Shown here one piece after another: positions 15,294 to 25,252 of a stretch of 41,257 nt of DNA. Source of the DNA: Kaistella chaponensis (GTDB lineage: Bacteria > Bacteroidota > Bacteroidia > Flavobacteriales > Weeksellaceae); assembly GCF_900156725.1 (NCBI RefSeq), contig NZ_FTOI01000018.1, positions 1-41,257 on the forward strand, read 5' to 3'. Under the pieces are notes generated by a model. The model made no database searches, was not told where the DNA came from, and was given only the letters and a program-made list of their open reading frames with translations. A program made the translations under genes and the position numbers. Positions within the stretch are counted from its first letter, which is position 1, and each line of letters begins with the position of its first letter.

Positions 15294-16103
15294 TTATATT
15301 CCCAACCGTTTTTTAAATTCGCTTTTCAATATTGTTTGAATGGCGGAAAAAGGAACTTTAATTAAAACCGGACCCGCTGCATAAGCCGTAATTTCATATT
15401 GATTATAAAGGAAATACAGGTGATCCTGGTCAAAATAAAAATTATCGTTGAGTGGAATTTCTTTGACCAAAAGCATTTCTGATTGACCATTTTCCAAATC
15501 ATTCTTTAAAAAGTAATCCATTAAAATTTTACTCCATATTTTTGGATTTTTGTCGGACAGTACATCAGCTAATTGAAGTGTTTTTTTGGTTTGAAGATCA
15601 AAAACTTTATAAAATTCATAATAATATCCATGAGCTCCACCTGTAAATCCGTCTCCAGAATACTTTATTGTCAGCAAATCATTTTTATTGGAAAAAATGG
15701 TCATGTCTGAATTGTTATTCCATGTTTGTTCAAAATCGGGTTTCCAACTTTGCAGTCCATCTTTTGTTTCTTGATAAAATTGAGATTTTTTAGCCTGAAG
15801 TTCCTTCAATAAATGAGACTTAGAATAATTGGTCGGGTGAATTTCTGTTTTGGAATAAATAGAATCTAACAAAATAGAATCTTTTATTTGAGGAAAAACC
15901 AATAATTTGGATTGAAAAGCGGCCGTTACATTTTCGTTAATTTTCAATGAATCATCAATCTGTACCGAATCAATTGCGAATTTTTCAGGAAGGGAATCAT
16001 TGATTTTTGTTGTTGCAGAAGTATCTTCATGCATTTTCTTTGCTTTATTGCAACTCATTGCCGCGAAGAATAGAATGGTAAATATGGCGAATAAATTTTT
16101 CAT
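15294..16103 (-). CDS. DUF3298/DUF4163-type lipoprotein
   Basis: 269 residues. The N-terminus MKNLFAIFTILFFAAMSC is a lipoprotein signal with the acceptor Cys at 18. The mature protein shows the DUF4163 plus DUF3298 arrangement: WKPDFEQTWNNNSDMTIFSNKNDLLTIKYSGDGFTGGAHGYYYEF, then DVLSDKNPKIWSKIL, and near the end YQYEITAYAAGPVLIKVPFS-like sequence (NQYEITAYAAGPVLIKVPF). These domains occur in anti-sigma factor RsiV and many exported proteins, but no biochemical role is established here. A TAAATTTG box is at 16117-16124. Confidence 0.82.
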   Translation of the reverse strand: MKNLFAIFTILFFAAMSCNKAKKMHEDTSATTKINDSLPEKFAIDSVQIDDSLKINENVTAAFQSKLLVFPQIKDSILLDSIYSKTEIHPTNYSKSHLLKELQAKKSQFYQETKDGLQSWKPDFEQTWNNNSDMTIFSNKNDLLTIKYSGDGFTGGAHGYYYEFYKVFDLQTKKTLQLADVLSDKNPKIWSKILMDYFLKNDLENGQSEMLLVKEIPLNDNFYFDQDHLYFLYNQYEITAYAAGPVLIKVPFSAIQTILKSEFKKRLGI

Positions 16104-16116
16104 TTTTAAATTTAAT

Positions 16117-16124
16117 CAAATTTA
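16117..16124 (-). promoter_or_regulatory. Candidate -7 box for the DUF3298 lipoprotein gene
   Basis: Minus-strand TAAATTTG, 14 bases before the ATG at 16103. No -33 TTG at the expected distance. Confidence 0.35.
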
Positions 16125-16205
16125 CTTGTTTAAAAAAATGTTCGGGATGGATATCTTTAACGAAAAAGACTGCGAATTTTATTTTTTAAGGATTTTTTCC
16201 AAAAA

Positions 16206-16233
16206 AAAACTGCTCAAAAATTTGAACAGTTTT
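16206..16233 (-). terminator. Rho-independent terminator of gyrB
   Basis: Arms AAAACTG (16206-16212) and CAGTTTT (16227-16233), continued inside by TCAAA/TTTGA with one mismatch. On the minus strand a run of nine Ts follows. It lies 23 bases past the gyrB stop. Confidence 0.8.
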
Positions 16234-16255
16234 ATATGATTATTTCAAAAAAATA

Positions 16256-18274
<2,019 letters not shown>

Positions 18275-18294
18275 TTATCTTTTCAAAAGACTCA

Positions 18295-18324
18295 CAAATA
18301 TACTGAATTTCGACGTACTATCAA
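18295..18324 (-). promoter_or_regulatory. gyrB promoter
   Basis: Minus-strand TTG (18322-18324) and TATATTTG (18295-18302) are separated by 19 bases, an excellent fit to the Bacteroidota consensus. The leader would be about 100 bases, long for this window. Confidence 0.65.
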
Positions 18325-18364
18325 AGTTAAGGAAGTCATAAAATTGCAGTTCTGTTGCCAAAAA

Positions 18365-18388
18365 AAATCCTCAAAAATTTGAGGATTT
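18365..18388 (-). terminator. Rho-independent terminator of osmC
   Basis: Perfect 11-base arms AAATCCTCAAA / TTTGAGGATTT with a two-base centre. On the minus strand a T run follows. It is 27 bases after the osmC stop and separates lysS-osmC from gyrB. Confidence 0.85.
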
Positions 18389-18415
18389 GTATTTATTTAA
18401 TGGCTTTGCGTGGAA

Positions 18416-18832
18416 TTAAACTAAAGTTGCCTGAACTTTAATTTCGGTATTTAATAACTTGGAAATTGGGCACGTTTTTTCTGCATCTGCAACCAATTCA
18501 TCAAACTTTTCATTTGAAATTCCAGGAATATTGGCAATTAGCGTTAAACTGGATTCTGTGATTTCACCTTTTGTAGGATCTAAATTAATCACGCATTTCG
18601 TTTCTAAATTTTGTGCTTTAAAACCTGCTGCATCAATTTTAAAAGACAAAGCCATGGTGAAACAACCAGCGTGTGCGGCTGCAACCAATTCTTCAGGATT
18701 TGTTCCTACTCCTTCTTCAAAACGGGAATTGTAGGAATATTGAGTCTGATTCAAAGTAGTACTTTGCGTGGTCAAATTTCCTTTTCCTTCTTTACCTGAA
18801 CCTTGCCAAACGGCTGTTGCATTTCTTTTCAT
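18416..18832 (-). CDS. osmC: OsmC-family peroxiredoxin
   Basis: 138 residues, the usual length for OsmC. The family's two reactive cysteines are in AAHAGCFTMALS and ADAEKTCPISKLL. The N-terminus MKRNATAVWQGSGKEGKG is typical of OsmC. It reduces organic hydroperoxides using a Cys-based mechanism. It starts 19 bases after lysS and could be read from the lysS promoter. OsmC is preferred to Ohr from the start sequence and length. Confidence 0.92.
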   Translation of the reverse strand: MKRNATAVWQGSGKEGKGNLTTQSTTLNQTQYSYNSRFEEGVGTNPEELVAAAHAGCFTMALSFKIDAAGFKAQNLETKCVINLDPTKGEITESSLTLIANIPGISNEKFDELVADAEKTCPISKLLNTEIKVQATLV

Positions 18833-18851
18833 GACGATATTTTTTTAGATT

Positions 18852-20552
18852 TTACGTAAGTTTCATCAAGACAATATCGTCAATTTTTTCCACTTTTACC
18901 AGATTATATTTGGTTAAATTTTTCGCGGCTTTGTCCCATTTTTTACCAGAAAGTTCACTTTTCACTTTTACGAGTCCTAAAGTCATTGGTTCTTCCTGAC
19001 TTTTTAGAATTTCTAAAACCTTTTTTTCGTCTTCATCCAATTCGAAAGTTGGCGCTGCTTTTTCCGGTTTCATTTGCGGGAAGAATAAAACTTCTTGAAT
19101 GGAAGGATTGTTCGTCAAGAACATGATCAAACGGTCCATACCGATTCCCAAACCTGAAGTTGGCGGCATTCCGTATTCTAAAGCTCTGAGGAAATCTTCA
19201 TCAATAAATCCGGTCGCTTCATCGTCGCCTTTTTCAGCGAGTTTTAATTGTTCTTCAAAACGTTCTCTTTGGTCAATCGGATCATTTAATTCTGAATAGG
19301 CATTTGCGATTTCTTTTCCGCAAACCATTAATTCAAAACGTTCTGTTAAACCTTCTTTGCTTCTGTGTTTTTTGGTTAACGGAGACATTTCTATCGGATA
19401 ATCTGTGATAAAAGTTGGCTGAATGAAATTTCCTTCGCATTTTTCGCCAAAAATTTCATCGATTAATTTTCCTTTACCCATTGTTTCGTTCACGTCAACT
19501 CCAATGGATCTCGCAAAATCAAAAAGTTCCTGCTCCGATTTCCCAGTGATATCAAAACCTGTAAATTTCTGAATAGCTTCTGTCATCGAAACTCTTGGAT
19601 AGGGCGCTTTCCAACTGATGATATGTTCGCCAAAAGTAGAATCTGTGCTTCCGTTCACTTGAATAGCAGAAAATTCCAACAATTTTTCTGTGAAATCCAT
19701 CATCCAGTTGTAATCTTTGTAGGCAACGTAAATTTCCATTGCTGTAAATTCAGGATTATGAGTTCGGTCCATTCCTTCATTTCTGAAGTTTTTCGAGAAT
19801 TCATAAACTCCATCAAATCCACCTACAATCAATCTTTTCAGATACAATTCATTGGCAATTCTTAAATATAATGGAATATCCAAAGCATTGTGATGCGTGA
19901 TAAATGGTTTTGCCGCTGCTCCACCTGGAATTGCCTGTAAAATCGGAGTTTCAACTTCAAAATAACCTGCGTTGTTGAAATAAGTTCGCATCGCATTGAA
20001 CAATTTTGTTCTTTTAATGAAAACTTCTTTCACTTGAGGATTTACAATTAAGTCAACGTAACGCTGTCTGTATCGAAGTTCTGGATCATTAAATGCATCA
20101 TAAGTCACTCCGTTTTCATCCGTTCTTGGTTGCGGAAGTGGGCGCAAAGATTTGGTTAGAATTTTGAAATTCGTAACTTTTACCGTCATTTCACCAACTT
20201 GGGTGTTGAACAATTCTCCTTCAATCCCGATGATGTCTCCGATATCTAAAAGGTGTTTGTAAACGTCGTTATAAAGCGTTTTGTCTTCACCAGAACAAAT
20301 TTCGTCACGATTAAAATACACCTGAATTTTACCTTCCGAATCCTGAAGTTCAGCAAAACTTGCTTTCCCTTGAATTCTTCGGCTCATCAATCGGCCTGCA
20401 ATGGTAACTTTTTTCCCTTCAACAAAATCTTGCTTAATGGTTTTGGTTGTTTCTGTAATGGTATATTCTTCGGCCGGAAAAGCGTTGATCCCCATTTTTT
20501 CTAGGGTTTGTAGCTTTTCTCTTCTGATGATTTCCTGTTCTGATAACTGCAT
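18852..20552 (-). CDS. lysS: Lysyl-tRNA synthetase, class II, with C-terminal extension
   Basis: 566 residues. The anticodon-binding OB fold is at about 55-170 (VTIAGRLMSRRIQGKASFAELQD). The class II core has RNEGMDRTHNPEFTAMEIYVAYKDY and, near the end, GLGIGMDRLIMFLTNNPSIQEVLFFP (motif 3). The usual enzyme ends about here; this one continues for about 69 more residues (from about 498). That tail looks like a small winged-helix-type domain (KKVLEILKSQEEPMTLGLVKV...KWDKAAKNLTKYNLVKV). It charges tRNA-Lys. A TAAATTTG box at 20574-20581 suggests a short leader. Confidence 0.96.
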   Translation of the reverse strand: MQLSEQEIIRREKLQTLEKMGINAFPAEEYTITETTKTIKQDFVEGKKVTIAGRLMSRRIQGKASFAELQDSEGKIQVYFNRDEICSGEDKTLYNDVYKHLLDIGDIIGIEGELFNTQVGEMTVKVTNFKILTKSLRPLPQPRTDENGVTYDAFNDPELRYRQRYVDLIVNPQVKEVFIKRTKLFNAMRTYFNNAGYFEVETPILQAIPGGAAAKPFITHHNALDIPLYLRIANELYLKRLIVGGFDGVYEFSKNFRNEGMDRTHNPEFTAMEIYVAYKDYNWMMDFTEKLLEFSAIQVNGSTDSTFGEHIISWKAPYPRVSMTEAIQKFTGFDITGKSEQELFDFARSIGVDVNETMGKGKLIDEIFGEKCEGNFIQPTFITDYPIEMSPLTKKHRSKEGLTERFELMVCGKEIANAYSELNDPIDQRERFEEQLKLAEKGDDEATGFIDEDFLRALEYGMPPTSGLGIGMDRLIMFLTNNPSIQEVLFFPQMKPEKAAPTFELDEDEKKVLEILKSQEEPMTLGLVKVKSELSGKKWDKAAKNLTKYNLVKVEKIDDIVLMKLT

Positions 20553-20573
20553 TTTTCTTGCTTTTTAAGTCCG

Positions 20574-20581
20574 CAAATTTA
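20574..20581 (-). promoter_or_regulatory. Candidate -7 box for lysS
   Basis: Minus-strand TAAATTTG, 22 bases before the lysS ATG. No clear -33 element. Confidence 0.4.
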
Positions 20582-21031
20582 GTGATTTTTTATCTGAAAT
20601 GATAGGGTTTATTAACAAAAAATACACCCAAAAGTCACTGTCTTCCAAAGTGTTTTTTGATAGCATTGTTACAAAATTAATAGGTAATAAAAACATTGGT
20701 CTTCACCAAAGGCAAGATCATATTGATCTGATCTTGAAAAAGATTCATTTTTTGAACATGAAACAATCATCAAATTCAATTTTTTTGAAAACGAAAAGAT
20801 TATTGCAATTTATTATTTTGCAACAACTGAATGCTAATATCACGAATCATGCATTGTCTAAAACTTTTTTCATTTCATTTTATTTTTAGGAAAATCAATA
20901 AATCAAAGGGAAAAAACCTTCAATAATTTGAAACATGGACTGCTTCAATTTTTCTACATCAAACTTCTTTGGTGGCAATTTGCGTTTTCTGATACAATCT
21001 TTTGTAATTTTAAATTCTGAAAACCAAAACC
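20582..21031. other. Gene-free spacer between lysS and the LuxR-type gene
   Basis: About 450 AT-rich bases. A plus-strand frame of 96 codons at 20599-20889 is open but has Lys/Ile/Phe-rich, low-complexity content and no recognisable domain or signal, so I do not call it a gene. A short repeat of GATCATATTGATCTGATC (about 20717-20735) is present. Nothing else is recognised. Confidence 0.4.
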
Positions 21032-21829
21032 ATGAAAAAACAAGAATTAGAAATTCAATCGATCGATTTTACGGAGTTTTCAAATAAACTGAAAACGAAA
21101 GGTGAAAGTAAGGAAACTTATCTTCACTTGCTGAAAACTACTTTAGAAGAATTACCGAATTTTGCAATTGGTCCTTATTATTGGTTTATACCCGATAATA
21201 CAGATATGTCGATTATTGACAGCAGTGATAATATACATGAATTAACGCCCTTCAAAAAAGACGAATGGAAAAAATATTATCCTAATTTTTTTGAACGAAT
21301 AATGGCCACCGAAGATTACCAGTATTTCTTGGGTTGTACCGTAATGATGTTGGATTTTTTAGAGAAAATTGATGCGAAAGAAAGACAAAATTATAAATTC
21401 AGCATCTATTGTAGAATGGAAGATAAAAAGAAAAAACTGAGATGGACGTTGATACAATTTCCTAAAATTATTTATAATGAGGAAGGTCGCGGTGTAAGTG
21501 GAGTAGTAATGGTAACCGATTTGGGGATTTTTGAAGTCATTAATAAACCGAGAATGACCATTATGAACATTTCTAATGCAAAACACCCGTATTATTTGGC
21601 GATTTTGGAGAAGAAAAAAATTGAAAATTTAGATATTCCAAATATTTCTAGAAGAGAACGTGAAGTTTTGGCGTGCATCATCAATGGACTCAAAACACCC
21701 GAAATTGCAGTAAAACTCTTTATTTCTTACCACACTGTAGAAAACCACAAACGAAATCTTCGGATAAAAACGAATTGTAAAACTTCCGGCGAATTGGTGA
21801 ATTTTGTGCTCCAAAATCAATTGATGTAA
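21032..21829 (+). CDS. LuxR-family transcriptional regulator
   Basis: 265 residues. The C-terminal 65 residues are a GerE/LuxR helix-turn-helix: ISRREREVLACIINGLKTPEIAVKLFISYHTVENHKRNL, with the usual T-V-x-x-H recognition core. The N-terminal about 190 residues have a PAS-like feel (aromatic-rich YYWFIPDNTDMSIIDSSDNI, then beta strands) but no certain domain. No receiver domain or phospho-Asp is seen, so it is not a two-component response regulator. It converges on the secreted-protein cluster (9 bases between stops), so a regulatory link is possible but not shown. Confidence 0.85.
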   Translation: MKKQELEIQSIDFTEFSNKLKTKGESKETYLHLLKTTLEELPNFAIGPYYWFIPDNTDMSIIDSSDNIHELTPFKKDEWKKYYPNFFERIMATEDYQYFLGCTVMMLDFLEKIDAKERQNYKFSIYCRMEDKKKKLRWTLIQFPKIIYNEEGRGVSGVVMVTDLGIFEVINKPRMTIMNISNAKHPYYLAILEKKKIENLDIPNISRREREVLACIINGLKTPEIAVKLFISYHTVENHKRNLRIKTNCKTSGELVNFVLQNQLM

Positions 21830-21838
21830 ATATCTTAT

Positions 21839-22405
21839 TTAATTCATTGCCCATTCAAAATCAATATCAATGAATCCGTGAATGATGTTATCTGTTGAAA
21901 ATTCTGGAAATTGTTGCCAATGTCCTTGTTTGTAATTGGTAGAAATCAGCGTGAAATGTTCGTCTGATAAAGGTAATTTTTTAAAATTCAGTTCGTGGTA
22001 AAAATAAGAAACTGTGTTGAAAGACAAGGTATAAATTTTCCCTTGAACTAAAGGAAAATCTACAAAAATCTTGTGATAATCTTTGGTGTTTTCTATTTTT
22101 AAAAAATAGGTCGCAATTGGCAACCTTGTTTCGGTGTCCCACATCGTGATTCTTTTGATACCCAATTCTGAATTTTTGATGTTGATGGATTTTATTTTTC
22201 CGCCAGATTTTGCCAAAAAAGTTTCACCCATTTCCCAAGGTCCTGTATTTGCTATTTTTATGGGTAATCCGGAACTATATAAAGCCGTTTGAAAATAATT
22301 CTCTTGCGAACCGAATGAAAATCCACCTTTAAACATCATACAACCTACTGTAAAAAACAAAATAACAATCGATGCGTAAAAAGGAAGTTGGATTTTGGTT
22401 TTCAT
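21839..22405 (-). CDS. Putative lipoprotein of unknown function, DUF4082-like
   Basis: 188 residues. An N-terminal membrane segment ends in FTVGC, a plausible lipobox with Cys at 22. The mature part is beta-rich, with MGETFLAKSGGKIKSINIKNSE, RITMWDTETRLPIATYFLKIEN and DFPLVQGKIYTLSFNTVSY. This order (outer strand, W-D-x-x-T, then valued 'V-x-G-x-x-Y-x-L-x-F') loosely resembles DUF4082 beta-sandwich domains, at low certainty. It is the last gene of the nine-gene secreted cluster and follows its neighbour by 17 bases. Confidence 0.65.
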   Translation of the reverse strand: MKTKIQLPFYASIVILFFTVGCMMFKGGFSFGSQENYFQTALYSSGLPIKIANTGPWEMGETFLAKSGGKIKSINIKNSELGIKRITMWDTETRLPIATYFLKIENTKDYHKIFVDFPLVQGKIYTLSFNTVSYFYHELNFKKLPLSDEHFTLISTNYKQGHWQQFPEFSTDNIIHGFIDIDFEWAMN

Positions 22406-22422
22406 CGTCTTTTTTATTTCAA

Positions 22423-22914
22423 TTAGTAGTCAATTTCGTTGATGCATTTTATCTTTTTAATATCCAATTTTTCAAACCGACTATTTTTGAGAACAAATGC
22501 CTGAAGAATTTTTAATTTGGGAGTATTATTGGTAACTACCGCAACAATTTTTTCGTCTGGATAAGGATTTTTTCTTGAACAACCGGAAACTCGTACTTCC
22601 TGATTTTTGAGGACATTTGAGAATTTCAAAACCTCAATCACCGATTTGGTTTTGGTTTCAGGATTCACCATTTTTTCAAAAATCACTACGCGAACATTTG
22701 CTTTTCTAAAGACTTCAAAAGCCAAATAATACGGCGCACTTTCTGATATTTCACCTAAAATAATACCTTGTTCATAACGAAATCCTTTCAAAAGAGACAA
22801 ATCTTTTTCGGTGACGAATTTTTTTTCTAAAAGTGAAGAAAATTCATAGGAATATTTGCCTTGCGAAAAACAAAGTTGTGGGATGAAGAATAGAAAAATA
22901 AGGGAGTATTTCAT
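22423..22914 (-). CDS. Exported protein of unknown function
   Basis: 163 residues with a signal peptide (MKYSLIFLFFIPQLCFSQ). The mature protein alternates short beta strands and Lys-rich loops (FRYEQGIILGEISESAPYYLAFEVFRKANVRVVIFEKM) and has two cysteines (SGCSRKNP, KIKCINE). No family is recognised. Its start codon directly follows the stop of the upstream gene, so the two are translationally coupled. Confidence 0.65.
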   Translation of the reverse strand: MKYSLIFLFFIPQLCFSQGKYSYEFSSLLEKKFVTEKDLSLLKGFRYEQGIILGEISESAPYYLAFEVFRKANVRVVIFEKMVNPETKTKSVIEVLKFSNVLKNQEVRVSGCSRKNPYPDEKIVAVVTNNTPKLKILQAFVLKNSRFEKLDIKKIKCINEIDY

Positions 22915-24318
22915 TTATCTTCTTTTCATTATTTCTTGTATTTGGTCTCTCAATTTTTGGGCACCTGCATCCATAGTTGTGGTTTTCTTCTTTCCATCTT
23001 TATCAAAATTACAATTCAGATCGATGTCTTTTATTTTTTTGAAATAGTGAAGATTTTTTTCGCTGATTGCCTTCGCATAATTGGTTCCGTTTCTGGCATT
23101 TATTTGTTCTAACTGCGTTTTCAGTTCATTCAATTGGTTGATGGCGATGTTGTAACATTGTATTTTATTATTCGCGATGGTTTTTAATTTTTCGCCATAA
23201 CCACTGTTGTTATTATAAATGTAAAGCGAATATTCCTGGCTGCAAATTCTTTTCTCTAATTCTAACCGATCCGTCACCACTTTATCTATCACATCCATTG
23301 CCATTGCTCCTAGACGAAGACCTTCTCTACTTTGTGCACTACCACCAGCTTTTAAGAAATTATTTAAGTTTTTTTCTTTATCCAACATTTGGCGTTTGTG
23401 TTGAACCAAAGCTTCGGCTGCTTCGCAATTTTTTTTCGGATCATTATTACCTTGATATTCTAGATCTTTTTCCTTTTCTCTTATTATTTCTTCATTGGTG
23501 GCAATAGCTTCTTGCATTTCATCACCAAAATCACGGCCATCAAAACATTCATTTACGTCTTCTATTTTTTCTATTTTCACAAAATGTTTGTCGCTTTCTA
23601 CCGCCAAAGCAATCATCGTATTTCCCATGCTATCTTTATAATAACCTGTACCAAAAGCTCCGATGTAATCTTTTATAGAAATTCTCTGCGCATGATACGC
23701 ACTAAACAAATATTTTTTGCTGCTTTCTGTACTTCCTTCAATTCTGTACGGAAGTGTTGGAAGATTTTGACTCGTAAATGGTTCTCGATAAGGTGAAGCA
23801 AGTGCATTAGGATTGTTGAGTACAAAATTGGTAAGCATTCCGTAAGGAATGGCTTCTGGAGGCAATTGTGCGAAAAACGTTTTTTTTCCTTCTTTACTTA
23901 CCCGGAAGGTGAATGATTCTCCGATTTTAGAAATAATCATCATATCAAATCCGGGTTGTGTATTTGCCATTCCGTCGCAACTTTCTTCTCCACGAGACAT
24001 AAATTGCGCAACATACCCATCTTTGGTATTGATGTAGAAACAACCTCTCATTACTTTCCCATAACTGTTGGAATAATATTGAAATTTTTTATCGAAACAG
24101 ATTTTTCTATTTCTTTCAATTCTTCTCGGGACATGGTTTTTGAAAACCGAATTGGCGCCAATCAAATCACCATAAAAAGAACACGTTGTTGGGGAACGCC
24201 GACAAATTGAGTCCAATTTCGCTTGGTCTTTTCGTCTTTGCGCTTCTGTATAAGGACCTTGTGCAAAGGTAATTTGCAGAAAAAACAAGGTGATAAGAAA
24301 AGAAAATAGGGTTTTCAT
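22915..24318 (-). CDS. Large exported protein with helical C-terminal half, unknown function
   Basis: 467 residues with a signal peptide (MKTLFSFLITLFFLQITFAQ). The N-terminal half is Cys-containing and mixed alpha/beta (CRRSPTTCSFYGDL, RNRKICFDKKF, MRGCFYINTKDGY, EESCDGMA). The half from about residue 255 is charged and helical, probably coiled coil (EMQEAIATNEEIIREKEKDLEY, LVQHKRQMLDKEKNLNNFL, QLNELKTQLEQINARNG). No known domain is recognised. It is the largest member of the secreted cluster, with neighbours 0 and 13 bases away. A structural or scaffold role is possible but not shown. Confidence 0.65.
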   Translation of the reverse strand: MKTLFSFLITLFFLQITFAQGPYTEAQRRKDQAKLDSICRRSPTTCSFYGDLIGANSVFKNHVPRRIERNRKICFDKKFQYYSNSYGKVMRGCFYINTKDGYVAQFMSRGEESCDGMANTQPGFDMMIISKIGESFTFRVSKEGKKTFFAQLPPEAIPYGMLTNFVLNNPNALASPYREPFTSQNLPTLPYRIEGSTESSKKYLFSAYHAQRISIKDYIGAFGTGYYKDSMGNTMIALAVESDKHFVKIEKIEDVNECFDGRDFGDEMQEAIATNEEIIREKEKDLEYQGNNDPKKNCEAAEALVQHKRQMLDKEKNLNNFLKAGGSAQSREGLRLGAMAMDVIDKVVTDRLELEKRICSQEYSLYIYNNNSGYGEKLKTIANNKIQCYNIAINQLNELKTQLEQINARNGTNYAKAISEKNLHYFKKIKDIDLNCNFDKDGKKKTTTMDAGAQKLRDQIQEIMKRR

Positions 24319-24331
24319 TTTTTTTAGATTT

Positions 24332-25075
24332 TTACGATTTTTTCTTCACGGTAAAAAATAACCAAATTCTGTGTGAGTCATCTGGATTACCTTGATAAGC
24401 ACTAGAAACAACAGTACCTCCTCTTGCCGTATAAACAGAATAATACCCATCTGTTTTAACGAGCATCACTTCTTCTTTTGAAGGAATATCTTCCAAATAG
24501 AAATATACGATCTTCTTTTCAGTCATTCTTAAATGATCAAAACTTGCAAAATCATTATCTTTATGGGCATTCTTCATAACGCATTCCACCACGGCGACAA
24601 TACGTCTTTCTTTAACTAATTTTTCAGAAACTCGAACCGAAATTCTCTTAATATAATTGTTAGAATCAACTTCTCTATTATCACCATAGTAACTATTGGA
24701 ACGATGAAAGGCATTGTCCCCAGCAAAAATATCAAACAAGTTTTTCTGATTTAGATCTGTTTTGATTGGCGGGACATTAACGTTTATTTCTCCATTTGCA
24801 TCTAATTCTCGAAAAGTCACATTTACTTCTCCCCAAGTTTGTCGGCAATCGTTATTATCAATGGTATTTCGGGAAGCTTCTGCTATTGCGATAGAATTTA
24901 AGGAAAATTCGTAGGAAACCAATTGGTCTTTTGCAGCATCGTCTTTATCTTTTTTTCCAACTTCTGTTTTTATAATTTTTTTAGTTTCTAATGCTTTTAC
25001 TTTTGTTGGCACAAGTTGCGCCCAGAACATCATCTGAAAACATAAAAATGCAACTAGTGTAATTGTTTTTTTCAT
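24332..25075 (-). CDS. Exported beta-rich protein A, paralogue of the gene at 27467
   Basis: 247 residues with a signal peptide (MKKTITLVAFLCFQMMFWAQ). It shares a pattern with the product of 27467-28441: TIDNNDCRQTWGEVNVTF (NNDC at 74-77) and AHKDNDFASFD (about 170-180) followed by KKIVYF. The spacing between the two motifs is similar in both proteins (about 93 and 109 residues). The family is unknown to me. It is the first gene of the second sub-cluster, after a 177-base spacer. Confidence 0.65.
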   Translation of the reverse strand: MKKTITLVAFLCFQMMFWAQLVPTKVKALETKKIIKTEVGKKDKDDAAKDQLVSYEFSLNSIAIAEASRNTIDNNDCRQTWGEVNVTFRELDANGEINVNVPPIKTDLNQKNLFDIFAGDNAFHRSNSYYGDNREVDSNNYIKRISVRVSEKLVKERRIVAVVECVMKNAHKDNDFASFDHLRMTEKKIVYFYLEDIPSKEEVMLVKTDGYYSVYTARGGTVVSSAYQGNPDDSHRIWLFFTVKKKS

Positions 25076-25139
25076 TGCTGGTTTTTTTAGTAAATGATTA
25101 AATGTCTTCCTTTCTAAAATTTTCTAATATATTGTTTGG

Positions 25140-25230
25140 ACACCCGATTTTTTAGCACCGATAGAAGCGGCATCCTTTTTCTTGCGAGGGGAAAAGCGAA
25201 GGAAGAAAAAGATACAGCGGATAGCGGGAA
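25140..25230. repeat. Structured intergenic element, probable dispersed repeat
   Basis: The spacer contains CTTTTTCTT (25175-25183) and its complement AAGAAAAAG (25203-25211), with GC-richer flanks. The phrases GATAGAAGCGG (25160-25170) and GATACAGCGG (25211-25220) repeat in part. Its base composition differs from its surroundings, and I recall similar sequences scattered through flavobacterial genomes. No ORF. Confidence 0.5.
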
Positions 25231-25252
25231 ATAGCTTCAAATGAATCGTGAA

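Noticed and set aside
16000..16239. Plus-strand frame over the lipoprotein start and the gyrB terminator
   Set aside because: It covers a promoter box and a terminator and encodes low-complexity sequence.
20599..20889. Open frame of 96 codons between lysS and the LuxR-type gene
   Set aside because: Low-complexity Lys/Ile/Phe/Asn-rich product, no domain, no signal peptide and no good promoter; typical of AT-rich non-coding DNA.
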